64,000 nt of DNA from Candidatus Rhodoblastus alkanivorans (GCF_022760755.1 NZ_JAIVFP010000001.1:699501-763500), one strand, 5' to 3'; counted from the first letter of the stretch, positions 46,760 to 57,330 are shown. Made by a program: numbers and translations. The notes: generated from the sequence alone by a model not told the origin.

Positions 46760-46868
46760 GCTCCCGTGCGCAGTGGCCAATCATCGTCCATATCGCGCCG
46801 CCGCAACTTCGTTGATCGCAAAAGGAGGCGTTTCCGGCGTCTCGTTTTCACGGGCATTTTTTTGGCGA

Positions 46869-47942
46869 TCACGGAAGGCGTCCGTCTCCGTCGGACAGGA
46901 CGCTGATCAGGCTTTGCAACGTCACTAGAAGCGGCACGGCGAGAAGCGCCCCGACCGGCCCCCACATCCAGCTCCAGAAGACGATGGAAAGGAAGACCAG
47001 GAACGGATTGATCTCATAACGGCGGCCGAACAGGGTCGGAATCGCGAAAAGATCGGCGCCCTCATGGATCGCGAGGTAGATCAGCGCTGGCGCCAGGACG
47101 AAGGCGGAATGGGGATGCGTCAGCAGATTCGTGGCGGCGAGCGAGAGCGTGACGAGAGCTACGCCGAAATAGGGAATATAGGCGGCGACGAACGTCATGA
47201 CTGCCCAGAGAATCGGATTGCTCAAGCCGAAAGCGAAGGCGACGAAAGCGGTGGCGACGCCGACCGCGGCATAGATGAGGGCGGTCGCGCCGAAATAGAG
47301 CGCCAGCGCGTTTTCGACCGCATCGAAGGCGCGGAGCGCTTTCAGTCGGCTGGCGTGCGCCGGCATCGCCAGGATGAGTTGCCTGCGCAAGGCCGGGTGG
47401 CCGGCGACGAAAAAGGCCAGGCTGGCGAAAAACACCAGCAGCCCGCCGAGCGCCGGCGTCAGGCGGCTGAGGAAGGCCGCGATCCAATCCGTCTCGTTGC
47501 CGATCGAAAGCGCCTGGCTTTCCGGGGCCGCCGTTTGAAACAGGGCGTGCCTGAGATTGGCGAGCGGATGCAGGATCGGCTCCGCCATCTCCGGCACGGC
47601 GCTGGTCATTTTCGGCGCCTGGGCGACGAAGGCGGAGAAAGGGTCGATCAGCGCATTGATTATCAGCACGCCGAGCGCGGTCGCCGCCGCGCCGACGCAA
47701 AACGCCGCGACCGCGGGTTTCAATCCCCAGGCGATGAGGCGGTCGGTGATTCGCGTGAGGATGGCGCCGATGACCAGCGCGGAAAAAATCGGCACCACAA
47801 TGTCCGAGGCGATCTGCAGGGTTGTGAGCAGCGCGAGCGCAAACAGACCAATGACCGAATAGTTCGCCAATCGCCGGATCAGAGCGTCGTGATTCTTCGT
47901 TCGATCCTGCATTGCGCGCGGCGAATGCGCTCGATGATCCAT
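46869..47942 (-). CDS. AI-2E family (PerM/YdiK-type) membrane transporter
   Basis: The 357-residue protein has seven or eight membrane helices and the family pattern, with a large loop in the first half and GLSNPILWAVMTFVAAYIPYFG and PFLVFLSIVFWSWMWGPVGA in the last helices. Members have been linked to autoinducer-2 export or Na+/H+ exchange; the substrate here is unknown. The ATG at 47942 or the one at 47912 are both possible starts. Confidence 0.83.
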   Translation of the reverse strand: MDHRAHSPRAMQDRTKNHDALIRRLANYSVIGLFALALLTTLQIASDIVVPIFSALVIGAILTRITDRLIAWGLKPAVAAFCVGAAATALGVLIINALIDPFSAFVAQAPKMTSAVPEMAEPILHPLANLRHALFQTAAPESQALSIGNETDWIAAFLSRLTPALGGLLVFFASLAFFVAGHPALRRQLILAMPAHASRLKALRAFDAVENALALYFGATALIYAAVGVATAFVAFAFGLSNPILWAVMTFVAAYIPYFGVALVTLSLAATNLLTHPHSAFVLAPALIYLAIHEGADLFAIPTLFGRRYEINPFLVFLSIVFWSWMWGPVGALLAVPLLVTLQSLISVLSDGDGRLP

Positions 47943-48109
47943 GACGCTAAACTCCCGCGCGCCCCATGGCCACGCTATTCAACACGGCAGACGCGCGCTT
48001 GTTCCGCTCGAACGGCGTGGCCGGACGGAATGGCCCTGACGACCAATGCGCAAGATTTTCGCGCGCCCGGTTGAAGGAAGGGCGCGATCCGGCTATGAGA
48101 GTCGTGAGC

Positions 48110-48184
48110 GCGGGCGTAGTTCAGTGGCAGAACGACAGCTTCCCAAGCTGTATGTCGTGAGTTCGATTCTCATCGCCCGCTCCA
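48110..48184 (+). tRNA. tRNA-Gly (anticodon CCC)
   Basis: A full cloverleaf is visible: acceptor GCGGGCG with CGCCCGC, D arm around GTTCAGTGGCAGAAC, anticodon stem ACAGC/GCTGT enclosing TTCCCAA (anticodon CCC), T arm GTGAGTTCGATTCTCAT, and an encoded CCA at 48182-48184. Confidence 0.95.
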
Positions 48185-48410
48185 CGGCCCAAAAATTTCT
48201 CCTGTTATCGCCGTCGCATATCTTAAACCCGGCGAGTTTCGGCATATCGCGGTTCTCGATTGCGTTCCGGTCCATGGTTCTCTCCCATGCCGCCGTTGAA
48301 GAGCCCGGGCGCTTCATCGCGGATGACATTGACTCGTGACGGGGACTCGTGACGGGCCGCCAATATGGCTGGTCCAGGCATGGCGCCATTGCAGGCCGAC
48401 GCCAGTCGTT

Positions 48411-49778
48411 TCATTTTCGCCTGAACGCTCCCGCAGCGGCCTTGGCTTGGCTCAACGACGCGACAAAGGCTTCGATGCGCGCGAAATGTCGGGCGGCGTC
48501 CGGCGGCTGGAAGGACGCGGCGCGCGCGGCCGTTTCCTCCCGCGCCGGCGAAGGCGTCGCGGCGAAGGCTTCGATGGCGGCGCGCCATTTCGGCCCGTCG
48601 GTCGGATCGATCATCAGGACGCGGGCGCCGCCGGTCTCCCGGAACGTCTGAATGTCAGAGGCGATTACCGGAACGCCGGAGGCAAGCGCCTCGACCAGCG
48701 GCAGGCCATAGCCCTCCGCGAAGGACGGCATGAGGAGCGCCCGCGCGCCCGCCAGCAAATGGCGCAGGGCCGGCGTCGAAAGTCCAGAAACTTCCGTGAC
48801 ATGGCGATGCAGTCCGGGACAGCGTTCGAGCAGGTCGATGATATGTTCGTTCTCCCAGCCGCGCGCGCCGACGAGAATCAGATGGGGCGCGTCGTCGCCA
48901 TGGGCGGCGACGAGATCGCGCCAGGCGTGCAGAATCAAAAGGTGATTCTTGCGCGGCTCGATCGTGCCGCACAGGACGAAATAGGGCGGGACGTCCTCGG
49001 GCGCGCCCTCGCCAGATGGCGCGGAAAAAATCGGATCGACCGGAAGCGGCGCGACCAGGATCGGCAGGTCGGCGCGGCCGAGCGTGGCGAGATGGCGGCT
49101 CAAAGCCTGGCGCACGACCTCGGTCGAGACAATGGCGCCGGCGCCGCGCCGGGCCAGGGTGTTCAGGCGGCGGCGATGACGCGGCTCTTCGCTCGGCCGG
49201 AAATATTCCGGCGTCTCCAGCGGAAGCAGGTCGTGGATGAAAAAGACGCCGTCGATCCCTGACGCGTCGTCGAGCCAGCGGAAATAGCGATCCGCCCAGA
49301 GCGGGAACTGGCTGACATTGACATAGGCGCCGCCGTCGGCCAGGAAATCGCGCGGCGATTGGCCCCTCGCGACGGCGTGGCGGAAGATCCAATGCAATGC
49401 CTTGGCATATCGGCCCCGGCGGCCCTTGGACAGGCGCTTCACCGGCGCAGCCAGGCCGCCGAGCGAGGCGAGCAGCCCGCGCAGGGTCGGACAATCGTCC
49501 GCGGCTTCGTTCTCGCCCCAATGTTCGCGGATGATGGCGATGGCCTCGCGCGCCGCCTCCGGCGCGAGGACGCGCGGCCCGATCGGCGTCAGAATCACGC
49601 CCGAGCGATGTGGATCGGCGCGGTCGAGAAAATATCCGGCGAGCGCCGAATCGACACGGTCGATCCCGTTGGGCGTTCGGCTGAACACGCGCAGCAAAAG
49701 ACGGGTGATGTCGAAGATGAGCGGCCGCGCGCCAATCTCGGCGGGCGGATCGGGCTGAGACGGCGGCGCCTGGGTCAT
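48411..49778 (-). CDS. Glycosyltransferase family 4 (GT-B)
   Basis: The 455-residue protein has a GT4 C-terminal domain: LCGTIEPRKNHLLIL, LILVGARGWE and the nucleotide-sugar block MPSFAEGYGLPLVEAL with the conserved glutamates. The N-terminal part (LIFDITRLLLR, NGIDRVD) is the type seen in polysaccharide or glycolipid enzymes. It starts 24 bp after the polyketide synthase stop on the same strand, so it probably glycosylates the polyketide product or a related lipid. The ATG at 49778 gives the best start. Confidence 0.85.
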   Translation of the reverse strand: MTQAPPSQPDPPAEIGARPLIFDITRLLLRVFSRTPNGIDRVDSALAGYFLDRADPHRSGVILTPIGPRVLAPEAAREAIAIIREHWGENEAADDCPTLRGLLASLGGLAAPVKRLSKGRRGRYAKALHWIFRHAVARGQSPRDFLADGGAYVNVSQFPLWADRYFRWLDDASGIDGVFFIHDLLPLETPEYFRPSEEPRHRRRLNTLARRGAGAIVSTEVVRQALSRHLATLGRADLPILVAPLPVDPIFSAPSGEGAPEDVPPYFVLCGTIEPRKNHLLILHAWRDLVAAHGDDAPHLILVGARGWENEHIIDLLERCPGLHRHVTEVSGLSTPALRHLLAGARALLMPSFAEGYGLPLVEALASGVPVIASDIQTFRETGGARVLMIDPTDGPKWRAAIEAFAATPSPAREETAARAASFQPPDAARHFARIEAFVASLSQAKAAAGAFRRK

Positions 49779-49801
49779 GGTCGCGTCGGTCTCCTCGCCT
49801 T

Positions 49802-52800
49802 TCAGGCCCGGCGTGCGTCGTGATGCGCCTCTTCGCGATGCCTTTCGTGTGGGGGCTCGGCCATGGCGTGGCGCCGCGCGACCCGCTCGGCCATTGCGCA
49901 ATCGCGGCCGGCCGGCTCGACGGCGGCAAGGATCTGGCCGGCGAGATCCATGATCGACAAGCCGCCGGCGACGGCGGCCGAGTCCAGGCCGAACCGCGCC
50001 TCGAGGCTGAGCGACAATTCCACCGCGACCAGCGAATCGATCCCGATGTCGGCGAGCGGCTTGGTCAGGCTCACGTCGTCGCGCGGCAGGCGCAGGATGC
50101 GCACGACTTCCTCGGCGATCATGTCCGCCGCCGTGCGCCGCGCCTGGTCCCAGGGCAGGCGTTCGGCGAGCTCGGCGAGATCGACGCTCGAATGGAGCGC
50201 GGCGGCGTCGCCGTCCTCGTCGCGGCGCAGCCGGTCGTAGCTTGGCGAGCGCAACAGCGGCAATTGCGCGAAGGCCGCGCTCCAGTCCATGTCGGCGATG
50301 GCGACGAAGTCCGAGCCGTCGAGAGCGGCGTGGCGCGCCAGCGCGTCGAGCGCCTCGCGCGCCGCGACGCCCTTGACGCCGGTCCGCCGCGCGAGATTGT
50401 CCTGCGCCGCGCCGTGGCGCGCCAGCACGCCAGCGTCGGCGATCGCGCCCCAGGCGACCGCCAAAGCCGGCAGGCCCTGGCTCCGCCTCGCGCGCGCAAA
50501 ACCTTCGAGAAAGCCGTTGGCGGCGACATAGGCGCCCTGGCCGGGATTGCCGACCACGGTCGTCGCCGAGGAGAACAGCCAGAAATAATCGAGCGTCATG
50601 CCGCGCGTCAGGCGGTCGAGATTTTCCGCGCCTGTGGCCTTGGGCCGCAGGACGGCGGCAAGCCTCGCCTCATCGAGATTGGCGATGACGCTGTCGTCGA
50701 GAATCATCGCCGCGTGCATGATCCCGGCGAGCGACGGCTCGCTCGCGGCCAAGGCGTCGAACAGGGCGCGCAGGGCGTCGGCGTCGGCGATGTCGCATTT
50801 CTCGACCCGGACTTTCGCCCCGCTTTGGCGCAATTCTTCAAGCGCCTGCCGCGCCTGCGCGTCGGCGGCGCCCGAGCGGCCGACGAGGACAAGGCGCCGC
50901 GCGCCGCGCTCGACCAGCCAGCGCGCGGCGGCGAGGCCGAAGCCGCCGAGCCCCCCGGTGATGAGATGGGTTCCTTCCGCGCTGACGCGAAAGGCGGTTT
51001 CCGGCGCCGGGGCGGCTTTCGACGGGGTTGGCGGACGAATGACGATCTTGCCGACATGCGCCGATTGCTGCATTGCGCGCATCGCCTCGACCACTTCTCC
51101 CGACTCATAGACGCTGTAGGGCAGGGGCGCGAATGTCCCGTCGGCGAATTGCGCCATCAGCTCGGCGAAAAGCCGGCGCGACAATTCCGGGCGCGCCAGA
51201 AGCATCTGGTCGAGATCGACTCCGAAATAGCTCAGGTTGCGCCGGAAGGGCCGCAGACCAAGCGGCGTATTGGCGAGATAGTCGCGCTTGCCGAGTTCGA
51301 TGAAACGCCCGAAGGGTTCGAGCAGGTCGAGGCTGCGCTCCATGGCTTCGCCGGCGAGCGAATTGAGCACGACCGCGACGCCGCGCCCTTGGGTGACGCG
51401 CAGAACGTCGTCAAAAAAGCCGCCGCCGCGAGAGTCAAACACGTGTTCGGCGCCCAGCGCGCGCAGCAATTCGCGCTTTTCCGGCGTTCCGGCGGTGGCG
51501 ATCGGCCGGGCGCCGCGCGCGAGCGCGATCTGGAGCGCGGCGAGCCCGACGCCGCCGGCGCCGCCATGAATGAGCGCCCATTCGCCGGGCTGAAGATCGG
51601 CGCAATGAACGAGCCCATAATAGGCGGTAAGAAAAGCCACCGGCAATGTCGCGGCAGCCTCGGGCGCAAGCGACGCGGGAGCGGCGACGAGGTGATCGCA
51701 ATCGACCGTGGCGTGTGTGGAAAAAGCGGAGCCGCAGAATCCGACCACGGCGTCGCCGATGGCGAGGCCCTGGACATCGGCGCCGAGCGCGACGACGCGG
51801 CCCGCGAATTCGAGGCCGAGGCTCGGGCCGGCGAAGCCGTCCTCCAACATGTCGTCGGGCAGTAGCGACATGGCCCACATGACGTCGCGGAAGTTCAAGC
51901 CGCTCGCGGCGATCTCGACTTCCACTTCACGAGGTCCCGGCGCGCGGCGCCGGATGGGCTTCCAGGCGACCTGGTCGAGGCCGCCCTCGGCCGATTTCTC
52001 CAGCCGCAGCGCGCGGCCGGCCGGCGGAGCCGAGGGGGGCGACGCATAGCGGAGAACCTCGAAAGTCCCGTCGCGGCAGGCGACGTCGGTTTCCGGCGCG
52101 CGCGAGAGGATGAAATCGGCAAGCTTTTTTGCCGCCTGCGGGGTCGGCGCCAGCAATTCGACCCGTCGGAAATCGAGCCCGGGCGCTTCGTTGGCGAAAC
52201 TGCGGGTGAAGGCGAAAACGCCCTCGGCGACGGCGGCGTCCTGAGCGAATTCAGCCACGACAACCGTCCTCGCGCCGTCGTGCGCGAGGACGCATTGCCG
52301 GATCGCCATGCAGCGGGCCGCGAGCCGAGCCGCGCCCTCGCCATCGCCGTCGTTTCCGCCGATGAGGACCAATATCGCCTCGCTGGGCTGCTCCTCGCCG
52401 GTGGAAGCGAGACGGCAGGCGGCGCCGCGCGCGAGCAAAGCGTCGCGCAGGAGCAAGGCGAAGGGGGTGGCGTCGGATTTGTCGCGGACGATCAATATTT
52501 CTTCTGCAGGCGCCATATAGGCCGGCCGTTCCGGCGCGTCGGCGACGATCAGCAGGGCACTCTCCCCGTCTGGTTCGATTGGCCTGACGTCGCGGGCGGC
52601 AAAGCGAGCCGTAGCGAGGATTTCGCGCCAATCTGTTGCGTTTGCCGGAGGGGCGGCGCCGTCGAGAGCCTGTTTCAAGCCGAGCGTCAGATCGCGGAAA
52701 CGCGACGGGCCGGGTTCGACGGCGACGATGCGGCCCCCCGAGGCGCAAGATTGGGCGATGCGGCCGAGGATTTCCACGTCGGCGGCGGCGCGCGTCAAGC

Positions 52801-55800
52801 CGCCGGCGCTGAGGACGAGATCGAAGCCGTTCGCGGGGAGCAGAGCCGGGTCGGACAGGAAGGCGAGCTCCTCGCCCGGCGCCTGCATGAGGCGGGCGCG
52901 CTCGACGAGCCGGGCGTCGGGATCGAACAAGGTGAGGCGGGCGCCGCAATCGCGCGCCAGCGCCAGGGCCTGGGTCAAGGGGAAGCCGCAGCCGACCTGC
53001 AGCAGGCGCAAACGCCGGTTGCGGGGGAAATCCGCGAGCAGGGCGTCGAGCCGCCGGCGCACGGCGCGGGCGCAGGCCTGAACCGGCAGCGAGCGCAGCT
53101 CATAGGCTTCGAAGGCGGCGTCCGCCGGCGCCGGCGGCCGGCCAGCCGCGACATCGCGCAGCATGGCGGCGGAGGCGGCGGCAAGCCTAAAGGCCGCGAC
53201 ATCGCCCGGCTGGCGGGCGGCGCTGTGGCGCAACAACGCCTCGGGCGAGGGGAAGTCCGGCTCGACCAGGCGAAAGCCGGCGGCGTCCCGCGCGAGCAAT
53301 CCGTCGTCGGCGAGCGAATCGAGCAGCGCCGAGGCCCAGCCGCGCAGGGCCAGAGGAAATTTTCCCGAAAGGATCGCCGCGTCGATGTCGACAAGGCCTT
53401 GGCGGGCGAGATTTTGAGCGAGACGCAAGGCGGCGCTGGCGGCCCAGGCGTCGGCGAGCAGCGGGTCGCGCGCCGGCGCCGCTTCATCCGCGAGAGGCGC
53501 GGTAAGCGCGCGCCGGGAGGGCGGCGGGCCGTTCAGGTCGCCGGGGGCGGGCGCCCAGAGTTTCACGATATCCGCAGGCGGGCTTGCCGGCCTGTGGCGC
53601 ATCGCCTGGAAGCGGGCGCCGCGCAACGCGCCGGCCGGCCGGCCGTGGGCGTCGAAGAGGAGAAAATCGGCGACGAGGATGCGCTCGTCGTGGCGGCGCA
53701 GGCGGATGATGGCGCGCGCCAAAGTCGCGCCCGCCGCGGGCGGTCGCGCCAAGTCGAAACGCGTGGGCAGGAAGGCCGAGGACGCGCCTGCGCCGGAAAA
53801 CAGCAGATTGAGGCCGTGAAAGCAGGAGTCGAGACGCGCCGGATCGACGAGATAGCGCGGGTCGCCCTCGTCCGCCGTCAGTTCGACCGCCAGCGTCGCG
53901 GCGTCCACGCGGGCGGCGCGGGCGAGCCGGCGATAGGCTGGGCCATAGGCGAGGCCGCACCGTTCCGCCACGGCGTAAATCTCATCCATTTCGACGTCGA
54001 GCGCGCCAAAATCCGGCGCGGCCGTCGCCGAATCGGGGCCGGGATCGGACAGAATCTTGCCGCGCGCATGGAGAGTCGGCGTCGTCTCGGTCAGGCGCGC
54101 GCGGCTCAGAATCTCGACCGTCGCGCCAGCGGGCGCGACGCGGCAGATCAATTCGCGGGCGGCGTTCGGCGCGAACACCAGGGGTTGCAGGATTTCGAAG
54201 CCGCTCAGGGCCAAGTCGTCGCGCCCGAGCCAGTCGCGCGCTGCTGCGAGCGCCATTTCGAGGAAGGCCGCGCCAGGCAGATAGATTTGGCCGGCCACGA
54301 CATGGTCGGCGAGCGCCGGCTCCAGCGCAATGTCGAGGACTTCCCGCCATTCGAGCGCGTCGGCGCGGTCGCGCGCGCCGATCAGGGGGTGGCGGGGCCG
54401 GGCGTTGAAATGATCGCTCGCCTCGGTCGTGCGGGCATGGCGATAGGGCTGGCGGTCCCATGGATAGGCCGGCAGCGCGATTCCGGGACCGGGGTCCGGC
54501 CCGAAGGCCGCTTCGACGTCGATTGCCGCGCCGGCCGCGATCAGTCGCCGCGCGAGGCGCCGGATGGGGTCGGCGCCGGCGTCCTCGCCCGTTTCGTCGA
54601 GGGCGAAATCGACTTGCGCCGGAATGGCGCGGTCGGCCGCAATGTCCCGCATATGGCCCTTGAGCGTGGCGCGCGGGCCGATCTCGACCAGAAAACGCGC
54701 GCCAAGGTCGAGCGCCCGCTCGACCCCTTCCTGGAACAGGACCGGGTCGCGGACATTGCGCCACCAATAGGCGGCGTCCGCTTCTTCGCCACGCAAAATC
54801 CGGCCGGTGACCGTGGAGAGGAACGGCAGGACGGCCGGCTTCGGCGTCAGTCGGGCGAGATCGCGGAGCAGGGGCGCTTCGACCGGCGCCATCAGCGGCG
54901 AATGGAATGGATAGGCGATGTCGAGCGGGCGGATGCGCAGCTTCGCCGCGGCGGCGGCCGGGTCCAGTCGTTTGAGCGCCGCGGTATCGCCGGCGACCGC
55001 CACGCATTGCGGCGAATTATGCGCCGCGACGACGAGGCCGGGCACGGAGCCGACCAGTTTTTCAACGGATGCGCGCGGGCCGAACGCCACCGCCATCGCG
55101 CCGCTGTCGCGGGTCGGCTCCTGATGGCGGCTGCGCTGGAAAATCACCCGCGCCGCTTGCGCGAGATCGAGGATTCCCGCGGCATGAGCGGCGGCGACCT
55201 CGCCCACGCTATGGCCGAGAACCATGGCAGGGCGCAGGCCGGCTTCCGCCAGGGCCCCGACCGTCGCGGCCTGAATGGCGAAGATCAGGGGCTGGGCGAT
55301 GCTGGTCTTGGTCAGATGGTCGGCGAGATCGGCGGCGTGCAGCTTTTCCGCCAGCGACCAGCCGGCGAGTCCAATGAAATGCGCGTCGATTTCGGCGAAA
55401 GCGGCGCGGAAGGCCGTGTTGGCGCGGAATGCGGCGCGTCCCATGCCTGGCCATTGCGAACCATTGCCGGTGAAGACAAAGGCGACCTCGCCGCCATGCG
55501 CGACGGCGCGCGCGCCGAGGCCCGCTAGCGCGCCCGAGTCGGCGAAACGCGCCAGACGCGCAGCGAGAGCCGGGCCGTCATCCGCAGGCAGAACAAGCCG
55601 CTCGGGCATGATTTCGCGGCGGTGGGCGGCTGCGGCGACGATTTCGCGCGCCGTCCTGTCATCGGCTTCCGCCAGGGACTCCGCCATGCGCCCGGCGAGC
55701 GCCCGCAGGCTGGTCTCGGAGCGCGCCGAAAGAAGCAGCATTTTCGGCTGCGCCGGGCGCGCGCATTGTCTCGCCGGGGCGTCGGCGAGAACGGCATGGG

Positions 55801-57070
55801 CGTTGGTTCCGCCAAAGCCATAGGAGCTGACGCCGGCAAAGCGCGGCTTGCCGTCGCGCGGCAGGGGCGTCGCCTGGGCGGCGACGCGCAGGTTGAGACG
55901 GGCGAAGTCTATCGCCGGATTGGGACAGGCGAAATGCAGCGAGGCGGGCGCGAGATCGTGCTCCAGCGCCAGCATGGCCTTGAGGACGCCGGCGAGGCCG
56001 GCCGCGGTCTCGGTATGGCCGATATTGGTTTTGATCGAGCCGATCAGCAGCGGATCGGCGCGCCGGGCGCCGAGAACGCGGGCCAGCGCTTCGGCTTCGA
56101 TCGGATCGCCCGCCGGCGTGCCGGTGCCGTGGGCCTCGACGTAAACGACGCGCTCGGGCTCGATTTCCGCTCGTTCGTAAACCTGCCGCAGCAATTCGGC
56201 CTGGAAATGGCTCGATGGCAGCGAAATCGTGCTGGTGCGGCCGTCGGAATTGACGCCCGCCGCGCGCAGGATGGCATGAATGCGATCGCCGTCGGCGAGC
56301 GCCCGGTCGAGCCGCTTCACCAGAAGGACGACGCCGCCTTCGGCGCGCACATAGCCGTCGGCCTCGGCCGCAAAGGCGCGGCACAGGCCGGTCGGCGACA
56401 GCATCGCGGCATGGGCGAAAGTGACGAAGGCGTAGGGGCTTCCCAGAATATTGACGCCCCCGACCAGCGCGGCGTCGACCTCATTGCGCGTCAGCGCCGC
56501 CGCCGCCGCATGCAGCGCGACCAGCGAGGACGAGCAGGCGGTGTCCACCACCTGGCTCGGGCCGTGCAGGTCAAAGACATGAGACAGCCGGTTGGCGACG
56601 ATGGACAGCGCGGTGCCGGTGGCGAAATAGGCGTCCATCGCCGCCGGATCATGAGTTCCGCGGGTGAAATAATCCGTTGCCGAAGCGCCGACATAGACGC
56701 CTGTCCGGGATCCTGCGAGCCGCGAGGGAGGGAGCCCGGCGTCCTCGCAGGCTTCAAACGCAAGTTCCAGCAGTAGACGCTGCTGAGGGTCCATCTGCTC
56801 CGCCTCGCGAGGCGACAAGCCGAAGACGCGCGGGTCGAACCCCCAGATGTCGGGCAAGATTCCGGCCGCGAAAATATAGCTTCGGCCGGCCTCCTTGGCG
56901 CGCGGATGGAAATGCCGGCGTTGCGGCCAGCGCTCGTGTGGGATCGCGCCGACCGCGCAACGGCCCTCTGTGAGAAGGTCCCATAATTCTGCGACGCCCG
57001 GCGCGCCAGGCAACCGGCAGGAGCGGCCGACAATCGCCAGTTCGGTCAGGTCGTCGGATCGCGCAGCCAC
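49802..57070 (-). CDS. Type I reducing polyketide synthase (KS-AT-DH-MT-ER-KR-ACP)
   Basis: One frame of about 2422 residues carries a complete reducing module. The ketosynthase (8-430) has DTACSSS, EAHGTGT and NIGHTE. The acyltransferase (528-840) has GHSVGE. The dehydratase (890-1160) has HVVAGQIYLP and the DSCFH block. The methyltransferase-like domain (1330-1510) has a divergent LLQVGCG motif, and a structural KR part follows. The enoylreductase (1700-2015) has GGAGGVGLAALQ. The ketoreductase (2030-2230) has TGGLGGFG. The carrier protein (2310-2385) has GIDSLVAVEL. There is no thioesterase. The order is that of iterative, fungal-like highly reducing synthases that make fully reduced, sometimes branched chains. 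No ATG exists at the start; GTG at 57070, behind AGGA, is preferred, but TTGs at 57100 or 57127 are possible. Confidence 0.9.
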   Translation of the reverse strand: MAARSDDLTELAIVGRSCRLPGAPGVAELWDLLTEGRCAVGAIPHERWPQRRHFHPRAKEAGRSYIFAAGILPDIWGFDPRVFGLSPREAEQMDPQQRLLLELAFEACEDAGLPPSRLAGSRTGVYVGASATDYFTRGTHDPAAMDAYFATGTALSIVANRLSHVFDLHGPSQVVDTACSSSLVALHAAAAALTRNEVDAALVGGVNILGSPYAFVTFAHAAMLSPTGLCRAFAAEADGYVRAEGGVVLLVKRLDRALADGDRIHAILRAAGVNSDGRTSTISLPSSHFQAELLRQVYERAEIEPERVVYVEAHGTGTPAGDPIEAEALARVLGARRADPLLIGSIKTNIGHTETAAGLAGVLKAMLALEHDLAPASLHFACPNPAIDFARLNLRVAAQATPLPRDGKPRFAGVSSYGFGGTNAHAVLADAPARQCARPAQPKMLLLSARSETSLRALAGRMAESLAEADDRTAREIVAAAAHRREIMPERLVLPADDGPALAARLARFADSGALAGLGARAVAHGGEVAFVFTGNGSQWPGMGRAAFRANTAFRAAFAEIDAHFIGLAGWSLAEKLHAADLADHLTKTSIAQPLIFAIQAATVGALAEAGLRPAMVLGHSVGEVAAAHAAGILDLAQAARVIFQRSRHQEPTRDSGAMAVAFGPRASVEKLVGSVPGLVVAAHNSPQCVAVAGDTAALKRLDPAAAAAKLRIRPLDIAYPFHSPLMAPVEAPLLRDLARLTPKPAVLPFLSTVTGRILRGEEADAAYWWRNVRDPVLFQEGVERALDLGARFLVEIGPRATLKGHMRDIAADRAIPAQVDFALDETGEDAGADPIRRLARRLIAAGAAIDVEAAFGPDPGPGIALPAYPWDRQPYRHARTTEASDHFNARPRHPLIGARDRADALEWREVLDIALEPALADHVVAGQIYLPGAAFLEMALAAARDWLGRDDLALSGFEILQPLVFAPNAARELICRVAPAGATVEILSRARLTETTPTLHARGKILSDPGPDSATAAPDFGALDVEMDEIYAVAERCGLAYGPAYRRLARAARVDAATLAVELTADEGDPRYLVDPARLDSCFHGLNLLFSGAGASSAFLPTRFDLARPPAAGATLARAIIRLRRHDERILVADFLLFDAHGRPAGALRGARFQAMRHRPASPPADIVKLWAPAPGDLNGPPPSRRALTAPLADEAAPARDPLLADAWAASAALRLAQNLARQGLVDIDAAILSGKFPLALRGWASALLDSLADDGLLARDAAGFRLVEPDFPSPEALLRHSAARQPGDVAAFRLAAASAAMLRDVAAGRPPAPADAAFEAYELRSLPVQACARAVRRRLDALLADFPRNRRLRLLQVGCGFPLTQALALARDCGARLTLFDPDARLVERARLMQAPGEELAFLSDPALLPANGFDLVLSAGGLTRAAADVEILGRIAQSCASGGRIVAVEPGPSRFRDLTLGLKQALDGAAPPANATDWREILATARFAARDVRPIEPDGESALLIVADAPERPAYMAPAEEILIVRDKSDATPFALLLRDALLARGAACRLASTGEEQPSEAILVLIGGNDGDGEGAARLAARCMAIRQCVLAHDGARTVVVAEFAQDAAVAEGVFAFTRSFANEAPGLDFRRVELLAPTPQAAKKLADFILSRAPETDVACRDGTFEVLRYASPPSAPPAGRALRLEKSAEGGLDQVAWKPIRRRAPGPREVEVEIAASGLNFRDVMWAMSLLPDDMLEDGFAGPSLGLEFAGRVVALGADVQGLAIGDAVVGFCGSAFSTHATVDCDHLVAAPASLAPEAAATLPVAFLTAYYGLVHCADLQPGEWALIHGGAGGVGLAALQIALARGARPIATAGTPEKRELLRALGAEHVFDSRGGGFFDDVLRVTQGRGVAVVLNSLAGEAMERSLDLLEPFGRFIELGKRDYLANTPLGLRPFRRNLSYFGVDLDQMLLARPELSRRLFAELMAQFADGTFAPLPYSVYESGEVVEAMRAMQQSAHVGKIVIRPPTPSKAAPAPETAFRVSAEGTHLITGGLGGFGLAAARWLVERGARRLVLVGRSGAADAQARQALEELRQSGAKVRVEKCDIADADALRALFDALAASEPSLAGIMHAAMILDDSVIANLDEARLAAVLRPKATGAENLDRLTRGMTLDYFWLFSSATTVVGNPGQGAYVAANGFLEGFARARRSQGLPALAVAWGAIADAGVLARHGAAQDNLARRTGVKGVAAREALDALARHAALDGSDFVAIADMDWSAAFAQLPLLRSPSYDRLRRDEDGDAAALHSSVDLAELAERLPWDQARRTAADMIAEEVVRILRLPRDDVSLTKPLADIGIDSLVAVELSLSLEARFGLDSAAVAGGLSIMDLAGQILAAVEPAGRDCAMAERVARRHAMAEPPHERHREEAHHDARRA

Positions 57071-57330
57071 CAGACAATGGTTCCTAGTAGGTTTGGTCAA
57101 TCGAGCGCCCGATTTCCGCCCCGTCAAATTAGGACTGCGATGACAGACACTTGGCTGCGCGTCCCAGAGCTTTTGCTCCTAGCCCACGCTCGTCTCTCGA
57201 TCAACAGTTTGCTCGATTTCCGCCTGCAATCCGCCATGCGGCGGCCAAAGTCCACCGCGCCGACCGTTGGGCCTGACGCTCGGCCCGGCAGGCATGCCGT
57301 TGGGAAACCATGGGCCTTCCGTCGAACTTG

